A stretch of DNA of 64,000 nt from an uncultured Alphaproteobacteria bacterium (GCA_934202735.1 CAKPYH010000002.1:1-64000); one strand, 5' to 3'. Numbered from the stretch's first letter, positions 40,777 to 50,299 are shown. Program-made: numbers and translations. The notes: generated from the letters alone by a model not told the origin.

Positions 40777-41844
40777 TTAGTCAATCTCGGCCAAACGTTC
40801 CATTTGATCTTCGGTAATCAAAGCATCAATAAACTCATCCAAATTTCCGTCCATAAATTCATGCAACTGATAACTTGTTTTATTGATACGGTGGTCCGTG
40901 ACCCGACCTTGCGGAAAGTTATATGTCCGAATGCGTTCGGATCTGTCGCCTGATCCGACTTGGCTTTTCCGATTTTGCGAACGTTCTTTATCCAGGGCTT
41001 GCCGTTGCCTGTCATACAAGGCCGTCCGCAAGCGTGTCATGGCTTTTTCTTTATTTTTGAATTGCGATCGTTCTTCCTGACATTCTACGGCAATACCGGT
41101 TGGCTTGTGTACAATACGAATGGCACTATCTGTTTTGTTGACGTGCTGACCACCGGCACCGGAAGCACGACAGGTAGTGATTTCCAGATCAGCTTCATTG
41201 ATTTTGACATCAACTTCTTGGGCTTCGGGTAAAACGGCAACGGTGGCCGCCGATGTATGTACGCGTCCGCCGGCTTCTGTTTCCGGTACCCGTTGCACCC
41301 GATGAACACCCGATTCAAATTTCAAACGCGCAAAGACGGCATGTCCCGAAATCTGGGCTACCGCTTCTTTGTATCCCCCTAATCCGGTTTCGTTCAAAGA
41401 TAAAACTTCAAACTTCCACCCGCGAACGGTGGCATATCGTTCATACATTCGGAATAATTCGGCGGCAAATAAAGCGGCTTCTTCGCCCCCGGTTCCGGCC
41501 CGAATTTCCAAAATAACATTCCGATCGTCCGCTTCATCACGGGGTAATAACAGAATCTGGATTTGGCGTTCCAGTTGCGGAACATGATCCTTTAACGCAT
41601 GCACTTCCTCTTCCGCCATTTCCTTCATCTCATGATCCAGTGTGTCATCGGCTAACAAAGCTTCGGCTTCCGTTAGGTTTTGCAAGCATTTTTTATATTC
41701 ATTTCCTACTTGAACAATGCTTTCTAACGAACTCAATTCTTTTGATAATTTTACAAACTCATCGCCGCTTGCACCCGCCGCTAACAAAGCGGTAACTTCT
41801 TCATAACGTGCCAAGATAGTATCTAATTTTTGTTCAAAATTCAT
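40777..41844 (-). CDS. prfA: Peptide chain release factor 1
   Basis: Reads UAA and UAG stops and triggers peptide release. The 355-aa protein has the GGQ motif in [15 protein letters not shown], the PxT-type anticodon region ([20 protein letters not shown]), and the usual RF1 tail. Lies between the rodZ-like gene (4-bp gap) and prmC. Confidence 0.97.
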   Translation of the reverse strand: MNFEQKLDTILARYEEVTALLAAGASGDEFVKLSKELSSLESIVQVGNEYKKCLQNLTEAEALLADDTLDHEMKEMAEEEVHALKDHVPQLERQIQILLLPRDEADDRNVILEIRAGTGGEEAALFAAELFRMYERYATVRGWKFEVLSLNETGLGGYKEAVAQISGHAVFARLKFESGVHRVQRVPETEAGGRVHTSAATVAVLPEAQEVDVKINEADLEITTCRASGAGGQHVNKTDSAIRIVHKPTGIAVECQEERSQFKNKEKAMTRLRTALYDRQRQALDKERSQNRKSQVGSGDRSERIRTYNFPQGRVTDHRINKTSYQLHEFMDGNLDEFIDALITEDQMERLAEID

Positions 41845-41848
41845 CAGG

Positions 41849-42817
41849 TTAATCTTTCGTTAAAAATGTCTTGTCGGTCAAGTCTACAATTTTTGTTTGA
41901 CCGGTGGCACCCAATGCCCGTGCGGCTCGTCCGTTGATATGTACCATAATGGCCCCGGCGTTGTCCGTTTTGAACACTAACCCTTCCGAATCTTCGGCGG
42001 GGTTAAAACGATCGCCGGGTTGCAAGTTTTGCGCTAATAAAACCTGATTGGCTTCGGAATCACGCACTTCAATATGGGCCGGTGCCGTAGCAACAAATGA
42101 AACAGATGCCGGTGTTTTCAGGCCGTAAGAAACCGGTTGATGTCGCTTGCCGGCGGGGGTAGACGATTGAACCGTTTTCTTGGGGGAAATGACGGCCGGC
42201 GGCGGTGTCAGTTCATCGGCGACTAAAGGGGCGGTTGAATCATTTGCGTCCTCCGAATCCGATATACCCGGTTCAGGGGGGATTTCTTGCAAAATCGGGG
42301 CGTTTAATTGCGGTAAAGGGACGGGCTTATAGGCCAAAACCTGAACCACAGACCACATCAGGAAAAATAAGAATAATAAAAATAAAGATTTAATGATAAT
42401 TTTCGTGGTCGGAATGACTTTGGGGTTATCGGCCTGCGGCATGTCCAGCGTGTCGGTTTTGATATCCGTTGTTTCACGATAGAACAAGTCCACCATTTCA
42501 TCGGCATTCAAGCCCAAAAAAGTGGCGTATGATCGCAAAAAACCGATTCCGTAAACCAACGCCGGAAAAATATGATAATGGCCTTGTTCCAACGCATCCA
42601 AGTATATTTCTTTGATACATAGTTTTTTGGCCACAGATGATAATTTTAATTTCTTTTGTCGGCGTGCCTGACGTAGTGTCAATCCCAGCGTTAGCGGCAA
42701 CAAAGGCAAAGCCGATAATTCGGTTGTTGTCTCTGTATCCGGATTGGCTGCTTCGGATTCGGTAATTTTGGTTTGGGGCAGGGATGTGGCCTGCTCAGTT
42801 TTAACTTTTTTGACCAT
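41849..42817 (-). CDS. RodZ-like helix-turn-helix membrane protein
   Basis: Cytoplasmic HTH domain ([20 protein letters not shown], then [20 protein letters not shown], with the [19 protein letters not shown] segment), a membrane segment near residue 145, a Pro/Thr-rich linker and a C-terminal DUF4115-like periplasmic domain ([14 protein letters not shown], then [10 protein letters not shown]). This layout matches RodZ, which links MreB to the elongation machinery; the strict orthologue is not proven. The start at 42817 follows GAGG by 6 nt. It leads rodZ-like-prfA-prmC. Confidence 0.82.
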   Translation of the reverse strand: MVKKVKTEQATSLPQTKITESEAANPDTETTTELSALPLLPLTLGLTLRQARRQKKLKLSSVAKKLCIKEIYLDALEQGHYHIFPALVYGIGFLRSYATFLGLNADEMVDLFYRETTDIKTDTLDMPQADNPKVIPTTKIIIKSLFLLFLFFLMWSVVQVLAYKPVPLPQLNAPILQEIPPEPGISDSEDANDSTAPLVADELTPPPAVISPKKTVQSSTPAGKRHQPVSYGLKTPASVSFVATAPAHIEVRDSEANQVLLAQNLQPGDRFNPAEDSEGLVFKTDNAGAIMVHINGRAARALGATGQTKIVDLTDKTFLTKD

Positions 42818-42845
42818 TTGAAACCTCATATAAAAAATATGCCCT

Positions 42846-42874
42846 ATTTTACAGGCGAAAAATGAATTTGTAAA
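42846..42874 (-). promoter_or_regulatory. Promoter of the rodZ-like-prfA-prmC run
   Basis: Minus-strand TTTACA (42869-42874), 17-bp spacer ending CTG, TAAAAT (42846-42851). It overlaps the prepilin peptidase gap. Confidence 0.5.
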
Positions 42875-42877
42875 GGG

Positions 42878-43564
42878 TTATTTTGCATAAATGAAAAAGA
42901 AAGTGATTAAAGCCGCGATTCCCAAGGCAGGGCCATAGGCTCCACGGCGTTTGGATTGACACATGATCGGCATGGCAAACAGGAAAAAAGATATCAATAC
43001 GGTATAGTTCAATCCCATCACCCCTAACCAAGCCCCCAGGGCCGTTATCATTTTAACATCGCCGGCCCCTAATTCCGGGCGTTCAAACAGGCCTAACAAC
43101 AAAACCGATACCGTAGCAATCAAATAACCGAAGACGGCCCCGGTTATACCGGCCATAGGTGTGGTTTCGTGGCATAAACAAGACATCATAAAGCCCGATA
43201 AAAGCAAGGGAACAGTAAAAAAATCCGGCAGTAAAAAATAACGTTCATCAATAAAAATACAAAATCCGATTAAAACACAAAAGACGCACCCCCATACGGC
43301 TAATTCCCCTCCAATCAAGCGGTGTGAAAGAACAAATAAGACCGCCATGGTTAAACCCCACAGAATGGAAATGAACCCCAGTTTTTTCCATTTGCTTATC
43401 AGACGGTGGCGTTGAGAGGCAAATATCACCCGCGGAAAATGCGGACGATGCCATAAACGCAGGAGAGCCAATCCCGGATCTGCCGGTAAAATCTTACCGA
43501 ACCGTCCGGCCGTTATGGGTAATAACAGTCCTGTGATAAATCCGATACAGGCGAATAAAGACAT
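42878..43564 (-). CDS. A24-family prepilin peptidase-like protein
   Basis: Integral membrane aspartyl protease of the A24 (TadV/PilD C-domain) family, 228 aa. Two active-site aspartates are visible, in CIFIDERYFLLPDFFTVPLL and in the hallmark ELGAGDVKMITALGAWLG. About seven hydrophobic segments; no N-terminal methylase domain with CxxC pairs. Start ATG 43564 follows AAAGGA by 9 nt; longer upstream reading overlaps yqeY's promoter and is unlikely. It is expected to cleave type IV or Tad prepilins, but no pilus genes are near. Confidence 0.85.
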   Translation of the reverse strand: MSLFACIGFITGLLLPITAGRFGKILPADPGLALLRLWHRPHFPRVIFASQRHRLISKWKKLGFISILWGLTMAVLFVLSHRLIGGELAVWGCVFCVLIGFCIFIDERYFLLPDFFTVPLLLSGFMMSCLCHETTPMAGITGAVFGYLIATVSVLLLGLFERPELGAGDVKMITALGAWLGVMGLNYTVLISFFLFAMPIMCQSKRRGAYGPALGIAALITFFFIYAK

Positions 43565-43623
43565 TTTGCATTTTCCTTTCATTTGTGTTATAAATAAAAA
43601 ACGGTTGTTATGCAAGATTTTTC

Positions 43624-43652
43624 TTTCAATTTTGCTAAAAAAAAGGTATACT
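43624..43652 (+). promoter_or_regulatory. Possible promoter of yqeY-dnaG
   Basis: TTTCAA (43624-43629), 17-bp spacer, TATACT (43647-43652). The -10 box is good, the -35 weak. Confidence 0.45.
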
Positions 43653-43682
43653 CGTCTTGGTTCAAACAAAAGGAGAACAAAA

Positions 43683-44138
43683 ATGATTCGGGAACAAATA
43701 AAAGCGAAGTTAATTGAATCTATGAAGGCCAAAGATGAACAGGCTACCGGCACATTGCGTTTAATCAATGCTGCCATCAAAGATAAAGATATAGAAGCCC
43801 GTCCCAAAGGGAATCCGAACGGAATTGACGATTCGGCCGTGATGAGTTTGTTGCAATCTATGATTAAACAACGCAAAGAAAGTATTGAAATGTACCGTCA
43901 AGGTCATCGGGATGATTTGGCAGCCAAAGAACAGGCCGAAGTAGATATTATTCAGTCTTTCTTACCTCAACAAATGACAGAAGAAGAAATGAAGGTGGCG
44001 ATTCGGGACGTGATTACACAAACGGGGGCGACCTCTGTCAAAGATATGGGAAAAGTCATGGGAACCGTCAAAGCCAAGTATGCCGGCCGCATGGATATGG
44101 GCCGGGCATCGGGTTTGATTAAAGCCGCGTTGGCCTAG
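43683..44138 (+). CDS. yqeY: YqeY/GatB-domain protein
   Basis: A 151-aa protein of the GatB/YqeY family, sharing a tRNA-contacting domain with the amidotransferase GatB; its role is unknown. Seen: MIREQIKAKLIESMKAKDEQ, ATGTLRLINAAIKDKDIEAR and the C-terminal GKVMGTVKAKYAGRMDMGRA. Start ATG 43683 is preceded by AAAGGAG. It stands just before dnaG, as in many alphaproteobacteria. Confidence 0.93.
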   Translation: MIREQIKAKLIESMKAKDEQATGTLRLINAAIKDKDIEARPKGNPNGIDDSAVMSLLQSMIKQRKESIEMYRQGHRDDLAAKEQAEVDIIQSFLPQQMTEEEMKVAIRDVITQTGATSVKDMGKVMGTVKAKYAGRMDMGRASGLIKAALA

Positions 44139-44153
44139 GGGTTTGTGATACCG

Positions 44154-45899
44154 ATGATGATACCGCCGCAATTTTTAGATGAACTGCGCGATAAAGTGTT
44201 GCTTTCTACCCTGATCGGGCGCAAGGTCAAATTGACTCGTCGGGGCAGGGAGTACACGGGCCTGTGCCCGTTTCATCATGAAAAAACACCGTCTTTTACC
44301 ATCAATGATGACAAGGGGTTTTATCATTGTTTCGGGTGTGGGGCGCACGGTGATATTATTCGTTATTTGATGGAAGCCGAAAAAATGCCGTTTATGGAAG
44401 CGGTGGAACATTTGGCGGCTCTTGCCGGTATGAAAGTGCCTCAACCGTCTCCGGAACAACGTCAAATGGAACAAATGCGCGGAAATTTGACGGCCGTGAT
44501 GGAAGAAGCCTGTACATTTTTTCAGACACAATTATTCGGTATGGGTGGTACACGGGCTAAAAATTATTTGATCGGACGGGGTATATCCGGAACGGTGGCT
44601 AAACAGTTTCGCCTGGGGTACGCCCCCAGCGGATCGGCACTAACGCAACATTTACAGGCCAAAGGATACGATATGTCCGTGTGCCAGAAACTAGGAATTG
44701 TGGCCAAAAATCAAAAAACCGGACAGTGGCACGATTATTTTTATGATCGCGTCATGTTTCCGATTTTGGATCGTCGGCGGCGAGTGATCGGCTTTGGCGG
44801 TCGTATGATGGAAAAGGGGGAACCCAAATATCTGAACTCACCGGAAACGGCATTGTTTCACAAAGGGGAACAATTATATGCGTTGCCCAATGCTCTGGAT
44901 ACAATACGTCATGAAAATACGGCCGTTTTGGTGGAAGGTTATATGGATGTGATTGCCTTGCACTCGGCGGGTTTTACGCAAGCGGTTGCGCCTTTGGGAA
45001 CTGCCTTAACGGAAAGTCAAATAAAAATTTTATGGCAATCGTGTGATGAACCGATGATTTGTTTTGATGGTGATGCGGCCGGACAAAAAGCGGCGACACG
45101 GGCTTTATATCGGGCCTTACCGATTTTAACGGCGGGTAAATCGTTGCGTTTTGTGACGTTGCCGACACCGTATGACCCCGATGATATTATTCGGAAAAAA
45201 TCGCCAGAGGCTTTTGCGGAGCTCTTGAAAGAATCCACCGGTTTTTCCGATTTTTTATGGGAACGTATTTTGGCGGCACATACATTAGACACCCCTGAAA
45301 AGATGGCTTTATTGGAAAAAGATATTCGGATAACATTGGATAAAATTATGGATCCCGTTGTCAAAGGATATTATCAAAAGGATTTCAAAAATCGGCTGTG
45401 GAAGTTAACGCATACACCCCGAACCGGATCCAATCATCGGTCGGTGCGCACGGTGCCGATTCATACACCGACTCCGGGATTGGCCGATGCGCGGATGATG
45501 TTGGCGTACGTTTTAATGTACCCGTCAGTAGCGGAGCCGATGATGGAGACGATTGCCGCAATTCGGTTGCCCGATCGCGTGCTGGGGGATATTTTGGGGC
45601 AAATTGCGCGTGTCTTTTTAGAAAACTCTGATGTATCACCTGAAGCATTACAGGACGCTTTAAGTGAAGAAAGTCGCCGGGTATTATCGGCCGAGTTGGA
45701 AATGATACGTAAGAAGAACTTGCCGGCCGGGGATATTCAAGGCGTTTTACAACAGATTATCCGCGATACGCATCGCCGTCTTTTGCAAAATGAGATAGAC
45801 CAAAAAACGGATCAGTATTTTCAAAATCCCGATGCGGAAGTTTGGGAAAACATAAAAAGCCTGAAAAAAGAGATTGAAAACCTGACTGAAAGTGAATAA
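44154..45899 (+). CDS. dnaG: DNA primase DnaG
   Basis: Makes RNA primers for replication. The 581-aa protein has a CHC2 zinc-binding domain (CPFHHEKTPSFTINDDKGF, then CFGCGAHGD), a TOPRIM core (VLVEGYMDVIALHSAGF, CFDGDAAGQKAATRAL), and a C-terminal helicase-binding region. The start is uncertain: ATGs at 44154 and 44157 and a GTG at 44145 all sit near AGGGG but none has ideal spacing. Followed by rpoD, the classic yqeY-dnaG-rpoD macromolecular-synthesis order. Confidence 0.94.
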   Translation: MMIPPQFLDELRDKVLLSTLIGRKVKLTRRGREYTGLCPFHHEKTPSFTINDDKGFYHCFGCGAHGDIIRYLMEAEKMPFMEAVEHLAALAGMKVPQPSPEQRQMEQMRGNLTAVMEEACTFFQTQLFGMGGTRAKNYLIGRGISGTVAKQFRLGYAPSGSALTQHLQAKGYDMSVCQKLGIVAKNQKTGQWHDYFYDRVMFPILDRRRRVIGFGGRMMEKGEPKYLNSPETALFHKGEQLYALPNALDTIRHENTAVLVEGYMDVIALHSAGFTQAVAPLGTALTESQIKILWQSCDEPMICFDGDAAGQKAATRALYRALPILTAGKSLRFVTLPTPYDPDDIIRKKSPEAFAELLKESTGFSDFLWERILAAHTLDTPEKMALLEKDIRITLDKIMDPVVKGYYQKDFKNRLWKLTHTPRTGSNHRSVRTVPIHTPTPGLADARMMLAYVLMYPSVAEPMMETIAAIRLPDRVLGDILGQIARVFLENSDVSPEALQDALSEESRRVLSAELEMIRKKNLPAGDIQGVLQQIIRDTHRRLLQNEIDQKTDQYFQNPDAEVWENIKSLKKEIENLTESE

Positions 45900-45904
45900 A
45901 AAAG

Positions 45905-45932
45905 TTGACTTTTATTTGAAAATGAATATAAT
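45905..45932 (+). promoter_or_regulatory. Promoter of rpoD
   Basis: TTGACT (45905-45910), 16-bp spacer, TATAAT (45927-45932), about 40 bp before rpoD and after the dnaG stop. Confidence 0.75.
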
Positions 45933-45973
45933 AAGTAAAATTTGTTTTATTCTGAAAAGAGAGCTGACCCACC

Positions 45974-48022
45974 ATGACTTCTATTTTATTGAATGAAGAA
46001 AATCAATCTGACACCTTTGATATGGATGTGACGGACCCGAAGTATCAGGTTCAGGAACTCATTGAACAGGGAAAAGAACGTGGATTTATTTCCATGAGTG
46101 TTCTGAAAAAAGCTATTCCACCCGAATCGTTGAATGAAGAAGTCTTTGAAACGATTTTGGCTTCGTTTGCCGATATGGGAATCAATGTTGTGGATGGTAG
46201 TGAGGATATTACCGATCTGACCGAAGACAATTCGGGTCGTTCTTTAACCGCGGCCAGCGAGGCCTTGCCGGAAGATACCGGTGCCCGTATCAACGATCCG
46301 GTCCGTTTGTACTTGCGTGAAATGGGGGCGGTGGAGTTATTGTCGCGTGCCGGGGAAATTGCGATTGCCAAGCGCATTACGGCGGGAACTCGGGTGATGA
46401 TGTGGGGATTGACGGAAAGTCCCTTGACCAAAAAATCACTCTTGTTATGGAAAGAAAGATTGGATAACGGTGAAATGCTGTTGCGGGATCTGATCGATCT
46501 GGAAACAACCATGGAAGCCAATCCCAATAAAGAACAGATGGAAAAGGCCGAAAAAATTCGGAAAGAAGCTAATGCCGATTTGGAACGTTTGGAACGTGCC
46601 GGACAAACTGCATCGGGTAAACTCTCAAAAGGACAAGCCATTGAACCCAAAACCGAAAAACCGGATCCCGAATTGAATGATATTGATGAATTTGATGTGG
46701 AACCCGAACCGCGTGAAGAAGATGATGCCGATGATGACGATGATAATGAAGGTATCCTGTCCATCGGTCAAATGGAAGAAAACCTGCGTCCGCAAATCGT
46801 TCAAATTCTGAATAAAATTCAATCTTTGTATGTCAAGTTTGATAAAGTACAACAGGATCGGGTGAATTGCTTGCGTAAAGGCAAGGCGATTTCGGCTGCA
46901 CTGGGGGCATCCTATAAACAAATTGTGAACGATATTACAACCTGTATACAGGAGCTGCATCTCAATCCGGCTCGGATAGAAGAATTGATTGAACAAATCA
47001 ATGAAACGAATCAAAAACTGATGATGTTGGAAGGCAAATTGCTGCGCTTGTCCATGGCATCTAAAATTGATCGGGATGATTTTTTGAACTTGTATCAAGA
47101 AAGCGAAACAAGTGATAAATGGATTGAAAAAGCGGCCAAAAAGGATAAAAAGTGGAAAGCTTTTGTTGCATCTCATCAATCTGAAATCAATGACTTGTGG
47201 AACGCGATTAAAGATATTGTTGAAGAAAACAAAATGCCTGTTTCCGAATTTCGCAAGCTGGTGGTTACGGTTAAAAAAGGGCGGCGTGAAACCAATAAAG
47301 CCAAACAAGAAATGATTGAAGCCAACCTGCGTTTGGTCATCTCTATCTCTAAGAAATATACGAATCGCGGTTTACAGTTTTTGGACTTGATTCAGGAAGG
47401 TAATATCGGCTTGATGAAAGCGGTGGATAAGTTTGAATATCAACGTGGGTATAAATTTTCTACGTATGCAACCTGGTGGATACGTCAATCCATTACACGC
47501 GCGATTGCGGATCAGGCGCGCACCATTCGTATTCCGGTACACATGATTGAAACCATCAATAAAATGTTGCGGACCAGTCGTCAAATGATGTTGGAAACAG
47601 GGCATGAGCCGACACCGGAAGAGTTAGCACCGCGGGTCAATATGCCGGTGGAAAAAATTAAAAAAGTCATGAAAATTGCCAAGGAGCCGATTTCTTTAGA
47701 AACGCCTGTCGGTGATGAAGAAGATAGTCATTTGGGCGATTTTATTGAGGATAAAAACACGTTGCAACCGCTGGAAGCTACGATTCAAACAAACTTGCGA
47801 CAATCGTGTACGGCGGTGTTGTCTACCCTATCGCCTCGGGAAGAACGGGTTTTGCGTATGCGTTTCGGAATCGGTATGAATTCTGATCATACGTTGGAAG
47901 AAGTCGGGTTGCAATTTGCCGTGACGCGTGAACGAATACGCCAAATTGAAGCCAAAGCGTTGCGTAAATTAAAGCACCCCAGCCGTTCCCGTCGGTTGCG
48001 TAGTTTCTTGGAAGACGGCTAG
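45974..48022 (+). CDS. rpoD: RNA polymerase primary sigma factor RpoD
   Basis: Sigma-70 of 682 aa. Seen: region 1.1 at the N-terminus, region 1.2 ([18 protein letters not shown]), a large non-conserved insert with an acidic [12 protein letters not shown] stretch, region 2 ([39 protein letters not shown]), region 3 and region 4 ending [20 protein letters not shown]. It should recognise the promoters in this window. A strong terminator follows (48055-48088). Confidence 0.97.
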   Translation: MTSILLNEENQSDTFDMDVTDPKYQVQELIEQGKERGFISMSVLKKAIPPESLNEEVFETILASFADMGINVVDGSEDITDLTEDNSGRSLTAASEALPEDTGARINDPVRLYLREMGAVELLSRAGEIAIAKRITAGTRVMMWGLTESPLTKKSLLLWKERLDNGEMLLRDLIDLETTMEANPNKEQMEKAEKIRKEANADLERLERAGQTASGKLSKGQAIEPKTEKPDPELNDIDEFDVEPEPREEDDADDDDDNEGILSIGQMEENLRPQIVQILNKIQSLYVKFDKVQQDRVNCLRKGKAISAALGASYKQIVNDITTCIQELHLNPARIEELIEQINETNQKLMMLEGKLLRLSMASKIDRDDFLNLYQESETSDKWIEKAAKKDKKWKAFVASHQSEINDLWNAIKDIVEENKMPVSEFRKLVVTVKKGRRETNKAKQEMIEANLRLVISISKKYTNRGLQFLDLIQEGNIGLMKAVDKFEYQRGYKFSTYATWWIRQSITRAIADQARTIRIPVHMIETINKMLRTSRQMMLETGHEPTPEELAPRVNMPVEKIKKVMKIAKEPISLETPVGDEEDSHLGDFIEDKNTLQPLEATIQTNLRQSCTAVLSTLSPREERVLRMRFGIGMNSDHTLEEVGLQFAVTRERIRQIEAKALRKLKHPSRSRRLRSFLEDG

Positions 48023-48054
48023 TTTTTCCGTATAAGGTTTTCGTTGCAGCATAC

Positions 48055-48088
48055 AGAAAACAGGTATCCCGGCGTACCTGTTTTCTTT
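48055..48088 (+). terminator. Terminator of rpoD
   Basis: Twelve-base-pair stem AGAAAACAGGTA / TACCTGTTTTCT with an eight-base loop, then TTTAAT. Confidence 0.8.
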
Positions 48089-48170
48089 AATCGGTTTTTA
48101 TATTTAGCCATCGGGCATACGGTCGGAATCCGCTTCATTCTTGTTTGTCATATCATCATTGGTCATTTTT

Positions 48171-48242
48171 CAAAAAATAAGTCTATATAATTCAAAGGAA
48201 TAGGTCCGATAGACAACCCTTACGGGTATTGTGTTGATATTT
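48171..48242 (-). repeat. 72-bp repeat, copy 2 (inverted relative to copy 1)
   Basis: Exact reverse complement of bases 1-72. It lies between the rpoD terminator and the promoter of the RHH gene; the -35 box of that promoter starts five bases after the repeat ends. No terminal repeats, transposase or target duplication are visible, so it is not a recognisable insertion sequence. Confidence 0.85.
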
Positions 48243-48246
48243 AGTA

Positions 48247-48275
48247 TTGCAAACAACATTAAAGTGTGATACAAT
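48247..48275 (+). promoter_or_regulatory. Promoter of the RHH gene
   Basis: TTGCAA (48247-48252), 17-bp spacer ending TGA, TACAAT (48270-48275). The -35 starts five bases after the 72-bp repeat ends. Confidence 0.65.
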
Positions 48276-48302
48276 CGCCTTATCCACCAAAGGAGGTTTC
48301 GG

Positions 48303-48581
48303 ATGTTTTTTTGTAAAACGGTTATGGTCAATGGTCGGCGCACCAGCGTGCGTTTGCTGCGACAAACATGGGTCTATATCAACGAAATTTGTATGAACGA
48401 GAACACAACCATTCATTATCTGTGTTCCCGGTTAGATCAGGAACGGGGACGTATGGGGTTGTCTACGGCGGTACGCATGTTTGCGCTAACGTATTATCGT
48501 GATAAGTGTCAAGCCTACAAGCATCAACTGGATTGTTTGTCTTTGCGTCAAAAAAAGCCCCATCAAGCCTCTAACGGTTAG
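48303..48581 (+). CDS. Ribbon-helix-helix (RHH_4) DNA-binding protein
   Basis: A 92-aa protein with one RHH_4-type domain: the strand RRTSVRLLRQTW, helix VYINEICMNENTTIHYLCSR and the conserved GLSTAVRMFALTYYRD. Family members are small dimeric repressors widely found in alphaproteobacteria. GGAGG lies 6 nt before the ATG. Regulated targets are unknown; autoregulation is possible. A weak hairpin (48586-48605) follows. Confidence 0.88.
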   Translation: MFFCKTVMVNGRRTSVRLLRQTWVYINEICMNENTTIHYLCSRLDQERGRMGLSTAVRMFALTYYRDKCQAYKHQLDCLSLRQKKPHQASNG

Positions 48582-48585
48582 TCAG

Positions 48586-48612
48586 GCCAAGGCCCCGTTC
48601 TTGGCTTATAAT
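48586..48612 (+). terminator. Weak terminator candidate after the RHH gene
   Basis: GCCAAG / CTTGGC stem with an eight-base loop, then TTATAAT. The T run is interrupted. Confidence 0.3.
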
Positions 48613-48738
48613 ATATTGACGCTTCTCCCTGGATTCCCGATTTCTTATGAATGACAAGAGAGAAAAACCGGAAATGACAGGGCATTACATAAATGATGAT
48701 CAACACACATGGGTCGTTTGAACAGGTTTCTGTTTTTG

Positions 48739-49236
48739 TCAGGCGACTCGTGAACGTTTGGCCCATAATCGGCGTAAAGATATTTCTCTATCGGTTTTGG
48801 ATTTTTGTGCATCAGAGTGCGAATGGGCCCGCAAAGTGTTTTTCATCTTAGATTTTGAAACACTGTCTACATGTTTGTTTTCCTGTGCCAAGTGTTCGCT
48901 TTTGATATAAATAGCTTGTTTAGTCAGACGTTGCTGCATAGGGGCTAATTTATTAAAGTTGTCCGCGATCATTTCAGCCGTCTGTACGGGTAAACCATCG
49001 GCCTTTTGCTTGGCCTGTACATCCTGCACCAAAGCATTCAAGAGTTCTTGATGTTGCTTCTGCTGTAATTCATAGTGTTCTTTCCCGTAGGACATACCGT
49101 GCGTCCGGTATTCTTGGGCCGGGGCTACACGGGATTGGATCGTCCCTTGTGCCAGGGGGGTCAAGATGTTTTTTTCATAATAGGCTTCTATTTTTTTACG
49201 CTTGATTTTATTTGCCGGGGATGTTTGTTTGATCAT
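48739..49236 (-). CDS. Hypothetical Lys/Gln-rich protein, 165 aa
   Basis: Not recognised. Strong start: GGAGG before ATG 49236 and promoter 49260-49288. The sequence is highly charged and helical, with segments such as KIKRKKIEAYYEKN, QQKQHQELLNALVQDVQAKQ and a basic tail REISLRRLWAKRSRVA. No signal peptide, membrane span or motif is seen. Base use looks like the neighbours. It might bind nucleic acid given its positive charge, but that is only a guess. Confidence 0.7.
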   Translation of the reverse strand: MIKQTSPANKIKRKKIEAYYEKNILTPLAQGTIQSRVAPAQEYRTHGMSYGKEHYELQQKQHQELLNALVQDVQAKQKADGLPVQTAEMIADNFNKLAPMQQRLTKQAIYIKSEHLAQENKHVDSVSKSKMKNTLRAHSHSDAQKSKTDREISLRRLWAKRSRVA

Positions 49237-49259
49237 GGTGCCTCCGTGAGTACATTCCT

Positions 49260-49288
49260 ATTATATCACGCAAGTGAATGTTTGACAA
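49260..49288 (-). promoter_or_regulatory. Promoter of the 165-aa hypothetical gene
   Basis: Minus-strand TTGTCA (49283-49288), 17-bp spacer ending TGA, TATAAT (49260-49265). Confidence 0.65.
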
Positions 49289-49312
49289 GTTTTTTGCATT
49301 GAATCGTAAAAG

Positions 49313-49341
49313 CGGGGCTTTACATACCCTGTAAAACCCCG
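49313..49341 (-). terminator. Terminator of tRNA-Arg
   Basis: Long imperfect hairpin CGGGG-TTTTACA / TGTAAA-CCCCG with one mismatch, just past the tRNA 3' end on the minus strand, followed by CTTTTA. Confidence 0.7.
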
Positions 49342-49345
49342 ATAA

Positions 49346-49422
49346 TGGCGATCCCGGCAGGACTTGAACTTGCGACCCACAGCTTAGAAGGCTGTTGCTC
49401 TATCCAGCTGAGCTACGGGACC
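49346..49422 (-). tRNA. tRNA-Arg (anticodon TCT)
   Basis: Minus-strand 77-nt cloverleaf: acceptor GGTCCCG with CGGGATC, D-arm GCTCAGCTGGATAGAGC, anticodon loop CTTCTAA (anticodon TCT), T-arm GTTCAAGTC and encoded CCA. It is the only tRNA in this part and has its own promoter and terminator. Confidence 0.95.
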
Positions 49423-49431
49423 ATGCAGTGC

Positions 49432-49461
49432 ATCATACACGAAAGCGGGGGGATTTGTCAA
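49432..49461 (-). promoter_or_regulatory. Promoter of tRNA-Arg
   Basis: Minus-strand TTGACA (49456-49461), 18-bp spacer ending GTG, TATGAT (49432-49437). It overlaps the 3' end of the methyltransferase gene by a few bases. Confidence 0.65.
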
Positions 49462-50195
49462 GTTGTTTTTAAGATTTCATCCAGTCCCATCCCGTTTCGC
49501 AACAGATGTTCTGCCACTTGTGTACGGGTGTTGGTTGCGGTATGCATCGTTAAAGGCGGGTACAGGCGTAAAGGGCGGTGGCTGTCCAGACGGCCCCGTA
49601 CGATGATTCGTCCCGCAGATTCCTGTATATGTCCGTGAACGGGAATGATGTCTATGGCCCCCAGTTTCCCGTTTAACAGGGATAACAAAGTCGGTAATTC
49701 TTGTGTGCGGTGGATGAGTGTCAGTGTTCCTTTGGCACGAATATGGCGCAGGCAAAAAGCAATCCAGTCAGCCAGAGAGACTTTTTGGTGGTAAGCGGTG
49801 GCTGTTTGCGGACACGTCCGGTGTTTGGTTTCGGTATAAAAGGGAGGATTGCTGACCACATGGTGAAATTGACGACCGTGAATTGGCGAAGGTTTGTCCG
49901 CTACATTCCCTAAAACCGGGCGAAAGCAGATACCGTGCCTGTGTGCATTTTCTGTCGCGAGACGCAGCAGCTCATCTTGAATCTCAAAACCGGTTATATC
50001 TAAATGATCGGCGCGGGTGGATATGCAACAAGGAATAATACCACCACCGCATCCGACATCCAAAACGGTATCACCGGTTTGAACAGGGACGGCCGCCGCC
50101 ACCAAAACAGAATCCGATGTTGCCCGCAAGCCGTTCAGGGGTTGCATCAGGTGTATTTTACCGCCTAAAAAATCATCGGTTGTTATTTCTGTCAT
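49458..50195 (-). CDS. TrmN6/YfiC-like SAM methyltransferase
   Basis: Class I methyltransferase of the COG4123 group; the E. coli member methylates A37 of tRNA1(Val). The 245-aa protein shows the SAM motif TVLDVGCGGGIIP and the amino-methylase signature SNPPFY. The start at 50195 gives the N-terminus MTEITTDDFLGGKI, which fits the family; a TTG at 50231 would add 12 residues. Exact target not determined here. Confidence 0.82.
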   Translation of the reverse strand: MTEITTDDFLGGKIHLMQPLNGLRATSDSVLVAAAVPVQTGDTVLDVGCGGGIIPCCISTRADHLDITGFEIQDELLRLATENAHRHGICFRPVLGNVADKPSPIHGRQFHHVVSNPPFYTETKHRTCPQTATAYHQKVSLADWIAFCLRHIRAKGTLTLIHRTQELPTLLSLLNGKLGAIDIIPVHGHIQESAGRIIVRGRLDSHRPLRLYPPLTMHTATNTRTQVAEHLLRNGMGLDEILKTT

Positions 50196-50270
50196 TCCTG
50201 CTATGTTAGCCGTATTTATGCGATTTGTCAATGTTCATACATAGAAAAGAAGATATTTTGAAAAAAAGAC

Positions 50271-50299
50271 TTGCATTTTATGTAAAAAAGGGTTAAAAT
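50271..50299 (+). promoter_or_regulatory. Promoter of the ferredoxin gene
   Basis: TTGCAT (50271-50276), 17-bp spacer, TAAAAT (50294-50299), about 32 bp before the ATG. Confidence 0.7.

Noticed and set aside
42817..42829. ATGAGG upstream codons as the true starts of the rodZ-like and dUTPase-like genes
   Set aside because: In both genes the AGG of that upstream ATGAGG lies 6 nt before a second ATG and acts better as its ribosome site.
43565..43876. N-terminal extension of the A24 peptidase
   Set aside because: The extension would overlap the 5' part of yqeY and its promoter; the ATG at 43564 has a good ribosome site and matches a normal first membrane span.
46051..47308. Two 220-240-codon minus-strand frames within rpoD
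   Set aside because: Ser- and Phe-rich products mirror the codon pattern of rpoD; no promoter or start signal.
48613..48738. Possible gene or RNA between the RHH gene and the 165-aa gene
   Set aside because: No open frame with a start signal and no stable hairpin; looks like plain intergenic DNA.
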